A stretch of 64,000 nucleotides of DNA, taken from Lumbricus terrestris (Eukaryota; Annelida; Clitellata; Crassiclitellata; Lumbricidae). A program made the position numbers and the translations under genes. The stretch covers positions 41,123,784 through 41,187,783 of the forward strand of contig OX457050.1 of assembly GCA_949752735.1 (NCBI GenBank), in the 5' to 3' direction. Shown one piece after another: positions 50,113 to 60,624 of the stretch; positions within the stretch are counted from its first letter, which is position 1; every line of letters begins with the position of its first letter. Under the pieces are notes generated by a model. The model was given only the letters and a program-made list of their open reading frames with translations. It was not told where the DNA came from and did not search any database.

Positions 50113-52329
50113 ATGGCGAATACTAGAGTCCATACTGGAGATAAGCAATGCAAGCTCCAACTGCGTAAGAAGTCATTTGATGAGAGTACAAATCTGATAA
50201 ACGACATAAGAACCCAGGGTAGTGAAAACCCATCAAGGTGCCAGTTATGTCGAAAATCGTTTATTCATAATGCTAGTCTGAAAAAGCATATGCAGATCCA
50301 TTCTGGAGAGAAACCATACAGGTGTCAGTTATGTTACATATCAATTGCTTGCGGAAGTGATCTCGAAATTCACTTGAAAAAGCATACTGGTGAAAAATCA
50401 TACATATGTAAGTTTTGTCAGAGAACATTTGCTCATTGTAGTAACCTAAAGGTGCACGTGAGAACCCATACTGGCGAGAAACCATATAAGTGTCGGCTTT
50501 GTCTGAAATCGTTTTCCACTCAAGGTAATGCGAGCATGCACATGAGAACCCACACCGGCGAAAAACCATACAGTTGCCAGATTTGTCAGAATTCATTTGT
50601 TAAAGGTGGTGATCTCAAGGTGCACATGAGAATACATTCTGGCGAAAAACCATACAAGTGCGAGTTATGTCAGAAATCATATACAAAAGGTTGTGATCTG
50701 AAAGTACACATGAGGAATCATACTGGCGAAAAACCATACAAATGTAAATTGTGCCATAAATCATTTACTCTAGGGAGTTCTCTGAAAGCTCACATGAGAG
50801 TACATACTGGTGAGAAACCATACCAATGTGAGTTTTGTCAGAAATCATTTACAAAAGGTTGTGATCTGAAAGTACACATGAAAAACAGTTGTAACGAGAA
50901 ACCATACAAATGTAAATTCTGTGCGAAATCATTTACTACAGGTAGTTATCTAGCTGTGCACATCAGACTGCATACTCAAGAGAAACCATACAAATGTCAA
51001 TTGTGTCCTAGATCATTTACCACAAGCAGTTATCTGAAAGTACACATGAGAATTCATACTGGCGAAGAACCTTACAAATGCGAGATATGTCAGAAATCAT
51101 TTGCTACTGGTGGTCTTCTGAAAGTGCACATGAGAATTCATACAGGAGAGAAACCATACAAATGTCAATTTTGTCAGAAATCATTTACTAAAGGAAGTAG
51201 TTTGAAAAATCACATCAGACTGCATACTGGAGAGAAACCATACAAATGTCAATTGTGTCCTAGATTATCTGCCACAAGAAGTACTCTGAAAGTACACATG
51301 AGAACACATACTGGCGAAAAACCATACAAATGCGAGTTATGTCAGAAATCAGTTACTAGAAGTGGTCTTCTGAAAGTACACATGAGAATTCATACTGGCG
51401 AAGAACCTTACAAATGCGAGATATGTCAGAAATCATTTGCTACTGGTGGTCTTCTGAAAGTGCACATGAGAATTCATACAGGAGAGAAACCATACAAATG
51501 TCAATTTTGTCAGAAATCATTTACTAAAGGAAGTAGTTTGAAAAATCACATCAGACTGCATACTGGAGAGAAACCATACAAATGTCAATTGTGTCCTAGA
51601 TTATCTGCGACAAGAAGTACTCTGAAAGTACACATGAGAATTCATACTGGCGAAAAACCATACAAATGCGAGTTGTGTCAGAAATCATTTACTCGAGGTG
51701 GTGATCTGAAAGTACACATGAGAATTCATACTGGCGAAAAGCCATACAAATGCAAGTTATGTCAGAAATCATTTACTCGAGGTGGTGATCTGAAAGTGCA
51801 CATGAGAATTCATACTGGCGAAAAACCATACAAATGCGAGTTATGTCAGAAATCAGTTACTACAGTAACACTTACAAATATGAAGCAGAACAGAAGAACT
51901 CGTACAAATGAGACGCAACACACATGCAGTAAACCTTATCATAAGGACGGTTCTTCAAGTACACAGCTCAAACGCCGTGCAGGACTAGAGTCAAAGGATG
52001 ATAGATTGGAAAGGGAATCAAATGCTAATCTATCTGTTCCATTCATTGGATTAATTAATGCTGATGCTATTGATAAACCATTTGAACGTCTGACAGTGAA
52101 AGTGTCTCATGACTCCGATGAAATGAAAAGAATGCTAGCGAGAAGTTGTATTGATGAATGTATTTTCATAAACGAAATAAAATCAGCTGTTGATGTAAAG
52201 CCATTTGTGGAAAGGTCGTTTGGATGCGGTATATGCGGTGAAATGTTTGAAATTGAGAAGGAATTTATGGAGCATTGTTCTTGTCATCGATTTTCTCCAT
52301 CTGACGAATTATTTATGATCATTTGCTGA
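50113..52329 (+). CDS. C2H2 zinc-finger protein G, about 20 fingers
   Basis: A 738-residue intact frame, the largest in the window. After a degenerate first finger (QCKLQLRKKSFDES) come about 19 fingers with TGEKPY linkers. One ends in Cys instead of His (LKVHMKNSC), and the last (CQKSVTTVTLTNMKQN) has lost its histidines. The linker and C-terminal module follow (ERSFGCGICGEMFEIEKEF, HRFSPSDELF). Fingers 12-15 and 16-19 are a 336-bp tandem duplication (from 51045 and 51381). The likely role is sequence-specific nuclear DNA binding; targets are unknown. The start Met is in a decayed finger, so an upstream exon is possible. Confidence 0.88.
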   Translation: MANTRVHTGDKQCKLQLRKKSFDESTNLINDIRTQGSENPSRCQLCRKSFIHNASLKKHMQIHSGEKPYRCQLCYISIACGSDLEIHLKKHTGEKSYICKFCQRTFAHCSNLKVHVRTHTGEKPYKCRLCLKSFSTQGNASMHMRTHTGEKPYSCQICQNSFVKGGDLKVHMRIHSGEKPYKCELCQKSYTKGCDLKVHMRNHTGEKPYKCKLCHKSFTLGSSLKAHMRVHTGEKPYQCEFCQKSFTKGCDLKVHMKNSCNEKPYKCKFCAKSFTTGSYLAVHIRLHTQEKPYKCQLCPRSFTTSSYLKVHMRIHTGEEPYKCEICQKSFATGGLLKVHMRIHTGEKPYKCQFCQKSFTKGSSLKNHIRLHTGEKPYKCQLCPRLSATRSTLKVHMRTHTGEKPYKCELCQKSVTRSGLLKVHMRIHTGEEPYKCEICQKSFATGGLLKVHMRIHTGEKPYKCQFCQKSFTKGSSLKNHIRLHTGEKPYKCQLCPRLSATRSTLKVHMRIHTGEKPYKCELCQKSFTRGGDLKVHMRIHTGEKPYKCKLCQKSFTRGGDLKVHMRIHTGEKPYKCELCQKSVTTVTLTNMKQNRRTRTNETQHTCSKPYHKDGSSSTQLKRRAGLESKDDRLERESNANLSVPFIGLINADAIDKPFERLTVKVSHDSDEMKRMLARSCIDECIFINEIKSAVDVKPFVERSFGCGICGEMFEIEKEFMEHCSCHRFSPSDELFMIIC

Positions 52330-52650
52330 TTTGTAATGACCAAGAAATATCTGTAGTTGGAGATCGAGTAATAACAGAGCCACGTAGTCGTGATTTTATG
52401 TGTTGTGCTCGTACTATGCTGATGCGAACAGACACTCTGACTAGACATTATGGTGACCCATAATTATTATACATTTTGAGAAAAAACGTTCAAGCTAGAA
52501 AAAGGCTTCCTCTTGAGTTTTCTTAAACCAATCAATAGTATTGAGACCAAAAATCAGCTTCCAATTCAAACTGGAAAACGGTGCTCATTAATACTATAAT
52601 ATTTAGTATAATATTATGTGACGGAAGGCCTCGAAACCCGTCGTATGACG

Positions 52651-52755
52651 ATTTTGACTTTTTTATTTAGCCATATTCTACAGTTAATCTGCTTCAAAAA
52701 ACTTTTTACAGAATAAAAATATCTTTTTTCTAACTGAAGTTATATGCTTTTGAAT
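52651..52755 (+). repeat. 105-bp direct repeat, copy 1
   Basis: Nearly identical (one mismatch seen) to 53390-53494: from GATTTTGACTTTTTTATTTA to TATATGCTTTTGAATC. Copy 2 abuts the 3' end of the LINE. The two copies enclose 634 bp that carry the 59-bp palindrome. Confidence 0.9.
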
Positions 52756-53028
52756 CTGCAATTTCCAAAATTATTACAATTCAGAAAATCGGCTTCAAAG
52801 TTTTGGGACATTTGTGTCATGAAAGTCCTTATTAGGCATGCTGCGTCCGCAATTATAGGATTTACTAGCCAATACACCGTCGATGGGCCCGATGTAATCG
52901 ACGCCATGACTTTTCTTAATGCCGTGGTGGCACCGAAGGTAGTTAGTCTATTGTTGTATTTTCTGCTACCTAAAGAAGTGGACAAATGTTGGTAAAAGCC
53001 AATAATTGTATTTCTATCTTTCAAGCTA

Positions 53029-53087
53029 ACATGATACAACCTGTATTCGATAGTCAGACTGACTATCGAATACAGGTTGTATCATGT
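53029..53087. repeat. Perfect 59-bp palindrome
   Basis: A 29-nt arm (ACATGATACAACCTGTATTC, then GATAGTCAG), one central base, and the exact complement. It is followed by a (GACT)n run. No known element end; extrusion as a cruciform is possible. Confidence 0.97.
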
Positions 53088-53389
53088 CAGACTGTCAGAC
53101 TGACTGACTGACTGAGACTGACTCAGTTCGGTACATTGGTCAATTTCTCCGAAAACGAACACAACAGCGACAGCACACAAGAAGGTTGTCCACGAACGGC
53201 AACGGAGCAGAAATCTAGCTTAACTACACTTATCGTAATCGTAATCTCCTAATTTCTAAAGCGCCACTGGAAAGCCAAGCGCGGAGCACCGGCTTATTCA
53301 CGAGCGCTGCGTTGAGTTATGAGGGTTGTCCGTGAGAGTAGTCCGTGGTGGTCCGGGTCGAGGTACCGTATGATCAGAGGTGTGGACGA

Positions 53390-53494
53390 TTTTGACTTTT
53401 TTATTTAGCCATATTCTACAGTTAATCTGCTTCCAAAAACTTTTTACAGAATAAAAATATCTTTTTTCTAACTGAAGTTATATGCTTTTGAATC
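53390..53494 (+). repeat. 105-bp direct repeat, copy 2
   Basis: The partner of 52651-52755. Its last bases GAATC merge directly into the hairpin at 53493-53526. Confidence 0.9.
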
Positions 53495-53526
53495 AGACGA
53501 CACCCACTAAGGTGGGTGTCGTCTGA
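53493..53526. repeat. 15-bp stem hairpin at the LINE 3' end
   Basis: TCAGACGACACCCAC, loop TAAG, then GTGGGTGTCGTCTGA, a perfect stem. On the LINE strand (minus) it lies at the extreme 3' end of the element, where a structured 3' end could be recognised by the reverse transcriptase. That role is inference. Confidence 0.85.
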
Positions 53527-53655
53527 GCCGGGAATTGGAGGGTGGGGGATCAGATGAAACAGGATAAGAGTTCTTGAACAGGAGTGTCTTTAGTTTCTAG
53601 TGAAAGGCCCGAGGTGTGATGGATAGAGGAGCCTAAGGAAGGTGATGGTGTGTGA

Positions 53656-54987
53656 TTAGTAATGATGGGGGAGGGACTGAAAAGGATCGGAGCTCAGCAG
53701 GCAGATCATTCCAAAGGCGTGGTGCTGAGTTGGATAATTTATGGCTCGGTTGGAGAACTTGAGATGACTTGTGACCGGCGGTCGAGAGAGTGTAAGGCAG
53801 GCGGATGATCGGGTAGAACGGGTGGGCTGGATGGTGAACAGTTCGCGAAGATATCTGGGCTGGGAGCATTGTAAGGAGTTGTATGTTAAGGAGAGAACTT
53901 TGTAGTGAATTCGCTCTGGGATTTTCAACCAGTGAAGAGACTTGAGGATGGGGGTGATGTGATGATGTCTGGGTGTTCTGGTGACGGCTCTAGCAAGAAA
54001 ATTTTGTATGAGTTGGAGGCGCTTAAGTTGTGTGGCATCAAGGTTTAAGAATAGGGAATTGCAATAATCAAGCTTTGAGTGGACGATGGACGTAGCAATG
54101 GTGGAAGCAGTTTTGAAATCAAGCATGGGTCGGATGCGTCGGAGGTCCCGGATGTGCATGAAGCAGGAGCGCGATAGATTAGAGATGTGGTTAGAGAAAG
54201 AGAGGTGTGAATCAAACATTACACCAAGATTGCGGACCGGAGCATCAGAGGTGAAGGTAATAGATGAAGAGTTAGTCGATAGGTGTATTGAAGGGTCAGG
54301 GATTTTCTTGATTTGGTCAGGAAGGCCTAGAATAATGAACTCTGTTTTGGAGGGGTTGAGGCAGAGGAGGTTGGACGACATTCATTGAGAGATCAGATTG
54401 ACCACATTGAGAAGTTCAACAATGGAGGTGGAGAAAGAGCCTGGGGAAAAGGATATGAGGAGTTGGGTGTCGTCTGCATAGAGATGGTGGTCAACAGACG
54501 AGGATTTTATGAGATGACTCAAAGGAGTGGTGTAGAGAATAAAGAGGAGTGGACCCAGGACGGGGCCTTGAGGAACGCCGCAAGATAGTGGAAGAGGTTT
54601 CGAACAGTGACTGGAGGCTTTAACAGAGAAAGCTCTGGAAGACAGGTAGGACTCGAACCAGAGTAGAGCAGTGCCAGAGACGCCAAAAGAAGAAGAGAGT
54701 CGATTAAGAAGGAGACTGTGATCGATGGTGTCGAATGCAGCGGAGATGTCAAGGAGACAGAGGCAGGAGACTTGCTGATGACTGACGGCCGAGACCAGTT
54801 TATTGTAGAGAGAGACGAGTAGAGTTTCTGTGGAGTGGTGTTTAGTGAAGCCAGATTGGTGGAGATTGAGGAGTGAGTTAGAAGAGAGGTAATCGTTAAG
54901 GCGGGCAAGGACAATTCGTTCAGTTAATTTCGATAGAAAAAGAAAGGTTGGAGATGGGTCGGTAATTTGATAGGTTTTCCTTGTCAA
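53656..54987 (-). pseudogene. LINE reverse transcriptase region
   Basis: Two abutting minus-strand frames. 54987-54382 has fingers/palm motifs: HQSGFTKHHSTETLL, LLDISAAFDTIDHSLLL (first catalytic Asp), CGVPQGPVLGPLLFILY and YADDTQLL (catalytic pair). 54381-53656 gives the C-terminal part: CLNPSKTEFIILG, VRNLGVMFDSHLSF, HSKLDYCNSLF and LHWLKIPERIHYKVL. A stop codon separates them. Confidence 0.9.
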
Positions 54988-55164
54988 GATTTGCTTTTTT
55001 CAGAAGAGGAGTGACGAGAGATTGTTTGAAGACCATTGGGAAATTGCCAGTGGAGAGTGAAAGATTGATAAGTTTAGTGATTATAGGAATGAGGACGGAA
55101 GCGCAGTCTTTTAGGAGAGCAGTTGGGATAGGATCTAATTCACACTGTTTGTTGGGAAGAGAGT

Positions 55165-56929
55165 CTAGCAGGAGTGACACTTCAGCTTCAGAGGCGGGAT
55201 GGAGTATTGGAAGGGATGACTGAGAGACAGGAGGAGTAGGATTTGGAAATGGAGGTGGATCAGTGTTAGAGGATTTTGAATCAAGAAGAGACTGCAATGT
55301 GAAGCGAAGGGATGCGATTTTGTCCGAGAAGAATGAACAGAATGTATCGGCCATAGAGGGGGTGGAATGGAGCTCGGTAGTGGGGAGGGCGATTTGCGAT
55401 GAAGACGAGAGTTGACAGCTCTCCAGAGGTGGCGAGGGTTGGAGGAGCTGGAGTGAATGAGTGAAGAGTAGTATTTCCTTTTTGTAGCAGCAATGAGTTT
55501 ATGATATCTGTTTGTGGCTGAATTGAGGTTGGAAAGGGCTTTTTCTCGGGATAGAGCGTCAGTGGCGCTCTTGTAGATGTGCTGAAGTCGCCTACGGAAG
55601 GTCTTAAAAGCCTGGAGGTAGGAAGTGAACCAAGGGTTAATGGCATGTGAGCTGGGTTTGGTGATGAGTGGTGCGTGAATGTCAAGGAGGTCGGAAAGAG
55701 TGGAATTGTAGCAGGACAGAAGGTCATCAAGGGAAGAAGGAGGATTAAGAACAAGTTGAGAACTGCGAATATCTTTGATGAAGGTCTGAGAGTCAATAGA
55801 ATCTGTGTGACGGAAAGAGTGAGTGGAAGGAGGAAGCCGAGCAAAGGGCTTAATTTCAAGGTCAGCCATGATAAGGTAATGGTCAGTTATGTTGAGAATA
55901 GAGTGTGATAGCTTTGGAGATAAAAGGGAGGTGTTGGCAGTTACGACAAGGTCGAGGGTGTGATTCTTGATGTGGGTCGGGAAGTTGACATGTTGGACGA
56001 GATTGACTGATGAGAGGAGGTTCAGAAAGTCAGTTGCTTGAGAGTTAGATGGATCGTCAACATGGACGTTGAAATCGCCATTGGGTAAGAATTCGTTGGG
56101 AGTAGTGGCAGCAAGTGAGAGGAGAGAGCTAAATTCATCAAGAAAGACTGAGTTTTTAGAGGAGTAATTAGACGAGGTAGGAGGACGGTAGATGTTTCAA
56201 ACTGTGAGTAGGTCTGAGGAGAGTCGAAGTGTTGTGGACGAGCATTCGAAAGAACTGAATGTGTGGCGAGAAGAATTTAGGACGACAGCCGGCTCACGAA
56301 CCAGGAAGGCAGTGCCGCCACCAGATATTTTTGAGGATTTAGAGGAGGCGGTTATTCGAGGGAAGCTTTGAAGAGAGTAGCCAGTTGGTATGCAATCGGC
56401 TAGGTGGGCAGTTGAAGAGGTATTGGATAGCCAGGTTTCTTTGGAGAGCAATGAGACCCGGTGGACGGGAGCCGGAAGCAAGGTCAATGAGAGAAATAGA
56501 GTTGTTTTCGTTTAGTAGGGATCGGATGTTGAGCGAGTAAAGTAAAAAGTTCTTGGTTGCATTGTGAGTGAACTGTTTGTGTGAGGTATTTGTCGTGGAG
56601 TGAGATGCAGATGATGGCCCAGGATTAGCAGAAATGTCACCGCATAGGAGAAGAAGGAAAGATGGAAATAGTTTTTGAGGTCTGTAGTTAAAGCGAGGCG
56701 GTGTGATGAAATACGAGATCGGAATGAGTGAGAGTTGACCATGTTCAACCGTTGCTGTTTGGTAGGCCTGGCGTGGGTGGGGGGAGTAGGAATCATTGGC
56801 CGCGAGGCAGCGGGAGCAGGTGAGAAGGAGGAGGAGTAGAAGCGTTAATGAATGCATTGGAGCGTAGCGCGAAGAAGATGATTGGTTGGTCAGAGTAATG
56901 GCAGCGAGATTTGAAAATATTTGAAACAA
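55165..56929 (-). pseudogene. LINE N-terminal and endonuclease region
   Basis: The minus strand from 56929 opens MFQIFSNLAAITLTNQ. A Leu run, LCGDISANPGP and LLYSLNIRSLLNENN follow, then after a frameshift SKETWLSNTSS, GGGTAFLVRE, a stop, NIYRPP, NGDFNVHVDD, and finally the TDHYL motif and a basic linker with INPWFTSYL. GDFN and TDH are active-site motifs of APE-type endonucleases. The 2A-like position, near the N-terminus ahead of the endonuclease, agrees with known 2A-bearing LINEs. Confidence 0.85.
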
Positions 56930-56999
56930 AGGAATTAGGAAAAAGGCTATATTTTAGGATTTACAGAGTGTAGAAAGATTTGAAGAAATGGAACGAACT

Positions 57000-57354
57000 C
57001 ATCGGGTTTATGGAGAGTTCCAAGCAGAAAACCAAGATTGTCGTTGCAAAGAAGACGATTAAAAGACGGAAAATGATTTTGAAGTCCTCGAGCGCGATGT
57101 GTAGCCTGTACTTTCACGTGATCAGTATAGATTTGAAAAAACTTATCATAAACTTAAATAGAAAAGTCAAGCTTTGGCCAACGAACGAAACTTTGGCAAC
57201 AGGCCGATACCAACAAACTGCCAAAACTCGGCAACGCCCCCTAATTCCCCGCTTATATACTGTCCACACAAACCAGTCCCTCCTCACTCCGTCAAGCATG
57301 ACGCTAGCGATCTATATACAGTTCTTCGTGATATACTATCCCCGTCATGTAACA
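57000..57354 (-). mobile_element. Ty3/gypsy 3' LTR (end uncertain)
   Basis: Minus strand: a purine-rich tract (G10 then AGAGGGGCA) ends at 57355, and the LTR begins TGTTACATGACGGGG at 57354, a standard Ty3/gypsy start. A TATA box (TATATAAG, 57252-57259) lies about 95 bp in. The 3' limit is not clear because no second LTR remains for comparison. Confidence 0.65.
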
Positions 57355-57480
57355 TGCCCCTCTCCCCCCCCCCCAATGTCCACGAGAGAAAACTTCTACG
57401 TTTTTGACAAAGGCAACCACAACTGACATCCAACTCCCAACGAACTCCCAAAACCCAACAAAACCCCCAACGACAAAACA

Positions 57481-57786
57481 TCACTGAGCATCACTTTCCG
57501 CTCCACTCAGACCTGGTCGACTCAACAGATCGGGCAACAAATTCTGGTTCCCCGGTCGGTGCTTAATCTCCAAACTGTACTGTTGAAGCTCTAAACTCCA
57601 TCGGAGTAATTTCTGATTTGACTTAACCATGGAATTGATCAACTGCAACGGACTTTGATCCGTGTAGACGACCACAGGCGTAGATCCGAAGTACACGCTA
57701 CACGCGCGTACAGCCGTGACTAGGGCGAGGGCTTCCTTTTCCACCGTCGAATAGTGGATTTCATGTCTCTTCAGTTTCCTACTCAA
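57481..57786 (-). pseudogene. Ty3/gypsy RNase H domain
   Basis: The minus strand reads SRKLKRHEIHYSTVEKEALA, then SVYFGSTPVVVYTDQSPLQL, NQKLLRWSLELQQYSLEI and NLLPDLLSRPG, the conserved RNase H end of Ty3/gypsy Pol (TVEKE, YTDQSPL, RWSLxLQ, DxLSR). It is directly followed by the purine tract and LTR, so integrase is absent or deleted. Upstream it joins gag-like sequence near 57800, meaning protease and most of reverse transcriptase were lost. Confidence 0.9.
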
Positions 57787-57989
57787 GAAGCATTTCGGAT
57801 GTTCCAGTTTGAAATGACCTTGTTCGTGACCCGGTTAAGTCTCCTATGGCGTGTAGTATGGTTTACGGCTACTGATTGGTCACTCGTCTACGGTTCCTCT
57901 ACCGTCATTGCAACGTCGCTCGGGCGATCACGTGCCCCACGTGGCTGTCGGCAGTCTCGGGAGACGTATCGGTTGTAGCAAGTCGCCGT

Positions 57990-59065
57990 CCTACCGGAGT
58001 TCTCTGCGTGGTCGTTCCTGCGACGAAAGTATCGACCCGGTTCGTAGTCCATGCGAGGGCGGACCTGCAAGACTAGCCCTAAAGTGCTGGTCCATCCGTC
58101 TTTCCTTCTCGCTTTGAAACCTAAAAAGTTCCTCTCGCTTCGTCGTCAGGGATCGATTCATTTGCTTTAGGGTGTGGGCTTTAACGTCGACTTCCTGAGT
58201 TGCGCGCACCCGGTTGGGCGGTCTTCACTGGTCGTCGGGTTCGGTCATACGCTTATAGACCTCCCAAGTGCAGTGCAGTAGGGAAGACGTCGTCCAGAGA
58301 CTTCGGTTCGTGCTCACGTACCTTGAGCGAGAGCTCCCGGTCACCGATGGCTTCCAAGAAGGCATCTCTAGCGATTACCAATGTCGCTTCGTTGGTCGGT
58401 ACGGGGTAAGCAAGGGCGATCAGGCGACGAACGTCGTGTAGAAGGTCAATAAGGCTCTCGTCGGTGCGTTGACGGCGATAGTAGACCTGCGTCCGGAACG
58501 TCCCTGATTTGCAATCGGTCCCGTACCGTTGCCGTAAGCGCTGAACAAGCTGCTCGTACCTCACATCCTGTTGATGTCCAAAATCTCAAAGTAACTACGA
58601 TGCGGCTTTCTCCAAGGAGCAGCGGAGGAAGGCGACCTTTCCAAAGACTTCAAAACGGTTGTGAATAGTTTACACTTCAAGCTGAAACAAGAACGATTCT
58701 CTCAATCCCGTTCCTTTGAATTGGCTAGGTTTCATTTGCATCGGCCGGTTCTTCAGTAAACCGTCGACTCCTTCCAGTAGCTTCGGCACCGTGTTTGAAT
58801 CGTCCATTCTCTCACGCCGGTGACTCCCTCGAAATCGTGTCGTTGAAGTCGACGTTCCCAGACCGAAGCTCTCGGTCCATGCTTGACTCCATAGATCGTC
58901 GTCTCCTAATAGGCGAAGAGCTTCTGTTCGCCATGTCGTCATCGTTCCAGGTCGTGAAGCCGACGATGTTTTGCTCGTCCTCCATCTATGTTCGTCAGAA
59001 ACCAGCCGTTGACGTTGCACTCCACTTCTGTTTGTACCACTTTGTAACGGAACCCACTCCAACAA
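57990..59065 (-). pseudogene. Ty3/gypsy gag region
   Basis: Minus-strand frames in order: 59065-58670 (ending LLKNRPMQMKPSQFKGTG), 58564-58253 (VQRLRQRYGTDCKSGTFRTQ, RRLIALAYPVPTNEATLV, ARDAFLEAIGDRELSLKV) and 58209-57991 (a Gln/Arg-rich tail). The middle block matches retrotransposon gag domains (FRxQL..R..ESL..L..LxxLAYP..FxxAL.D..L). Frames are broken between the blocks. The 5' LTR is not visible; another LINE lies immediately beyond 59130. Confidence 0.75.
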
Positions 59066-59134
59066 AGGACCAGATTATCAGTTTGTCGCGGACCCCCTTC
59101 TTGCGTAGTGTCGTATTTGGATGCGTTCAGAGGC

Positions 59135-60190
59135 AGAGTAATTGTAATTTGTAATTGAACACTTGTATAGGGCCGCTCACAGATTCAGTAGCGCTCCCGA
59201 CCCAAAGTTAGCACTGTCGCTAACGAATAGTATAGTCTTCAGGCGCTTCCTAAACACAGGGAGAGAAAGGCTGAGCAGCTCAAGACGTAGTTTATGTGGA
59301 AGACGGTTCCAGCAGGAGGGGCCAACATAGGCAAAGCTCCTGGACTGGGCAGTATCCCCACGCATGCGAGGAACAACAAAGAGGCCATTTGCTGCCGAAC
59401 GAAGGGCAGAGCGACCGGAGAGAGAGGAGACCTGCATACAGAAAGAACGGAGGTAGGAGGGAGCAACCCCAAGAAGAGAATTGCGCATAAGTGTCAAAAT
59501 TTTGAACTCAATGTGTTGTTGTACAGGAAGCCAATGAAGAGTGTTCCGAATAAAGACTGAAATGTGGGAAAATTTGGGAAGACCAGGAATTAGGCGAGCA
59601 ACAGCATTGAGTGTTGTCTGAAGTTTATAGAGGTTGAGAGAAGAAAGACCGGCGTATGAAGAGTTCCCAAAGTCAACCCTAGAACAGGTCAAGGCGTGAA
59701 CAAGCGTCTTAATAGCTTGCGGGGAAAGTGAATGCCGGATGGTACGCAGCTGGCGAAGATGATAGAGACATGTTCGCGAGACACGGTTAATATGGTCTGA
59801 GAAAGAAAGAACAGGGTCCAGAGTGAAGCCCAAGTCACGAACAGTGGAAGAGAAATGGATATCCGGAAACAAAGTGCAGAGGAGTTCCATGTCAATCTTA
59901 GCAAACTGAGCTCTGCCGCCAAGCCAGATGTATTGTGTTTTTTTCCGAATTCAGGCGTAGACGGTTAGAGGACATCCATTGGTCCAGCGCTGAGGTGGAA
60001 TCAAGAATAGTGGCGACAAGTGAGGCAGCTGCACTGGACGAGCCATGAACAAATGCTTGCGTATCATCAGCATATTGATGAGCCGAGGCACCTTTAAGGG
60101 AGAGTATGACTGAAAAATCTGCGGTGTAGAGAATGTAAAGAAGCGGTGCCAGGACCGAACCTTGAGGCAATCCGTAAGGGAGTACCTCGT
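59135..60190 (-). pseudogene. CR1/L2-type LINE, reverse transcriptase 3' fragment
   Basis: It starts at about 60190 (minus) with GLPQGSVLAPLLYILYTADF, then HQYADDTQAFV (catalytic YADD) and a frameshift near 59930. The C-terminal part follows: STVRDLGFTLDPVLSFSDH, CSRVDFGNSSYAGL, LNAVARLIPGLPK, LHWLPVQQHIEFKIL and WNRLPHKLR. The 3' end has ATTACAA-type tandem tail units near 59140. It is a different family from the LINE at 53.5-57.0 kb. Truncated at the 5' end. Confidence 0.88.
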
Positions 60191-60367
60191 CTCTTCAGCT
60201 ACCAGGATGTAGTGGGTCAGGATGAGGATATCGACAATCTTCATAACGCGCGAGTCTCAGCCTTTCGTGTTTGGGCAGAGAATCAATTCGTTATCGGCTC
60301 ACACATGATACAATCGATGGATTCTGCATCTATCTTAACTAGATGGGTTACCCGGCGTTCTCCGGGA

Positions 60368-60560
60368 ACTTTACGATCCCCTCCCACTCCTCCTCCCTCT
60401 CCTACTCCTCTTCCCTGCCCTCCTCTTCCATCCCCTCCACTCCCATTCCTTTCCCCATCCCAGCCTGCCCCTACCCTCCCCACGCCCCATCCTCCTTCCA
60501 CTTCCACCAATTCCCCTCCCTCCTCCTTCCTCCCCTGCTCCTTCGCACCCCGTTTGCCAA
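60368..60560 (+). repeat. Pyrimidine-rich low-complexity tract
   Basis: Nearly uninterrupted C/T with CCTCC, CTCCC and TCC words. Proline- or serine-rich translations across it are compositional only. Confidence 0.85.
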
Positions 60561-60624
60561 CCCCTCCACTGGGTTGTTCTGGTAGTCAATAGCTGAGAAA
60601 TTGTAGGCGTATAATTTCGGACAA

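Larger units (their letters stand above)
53527..56960 (-). mobile_element. Near full-length L2/CR1-type LINE with 2A-like motif, inactive
   Basis: Read on the minus strand: an N-terminal segment with a Leu-rich stretch and LCGDISANPGP (56615-56650), a 2A-like motif; an APE endonuclease with NGDFNVHVDD (about 56075) and ITDHYLIMADL (about 55870); a long linker; a reverse transcriptase with GVPQGPVLGPLLF and HHLYADDTQL (about 54460); and the C-terminal region with LNPSKTEF and LDYCNSLF. Frameshifts near 56440, 55350 and 54985 and stops near 56195 and 54382 (at the Trp usually before MSSN) inactivate it. About 3.4 kb. Confidence 0.88.

Noticed and set aside
52740..53039. Overlapping open frames on both strands of 78-99 codons
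   Set aside because: No recognisable domain, start context or splice support; one frame runs into the 59-bp palindrome.
57284..57484. Open frame across the gypsy purine tract and LTR start
   Set aside because: It is non-coding LTR and polypurine sequence; the frame has no Pol or Env motif.
60146..60592. 148-codon frame with a proline-rich end
   Set aside because: Its first part is antisense to the LINE and its last part is a pyrimidine-rich tract, so coding is unlikely.
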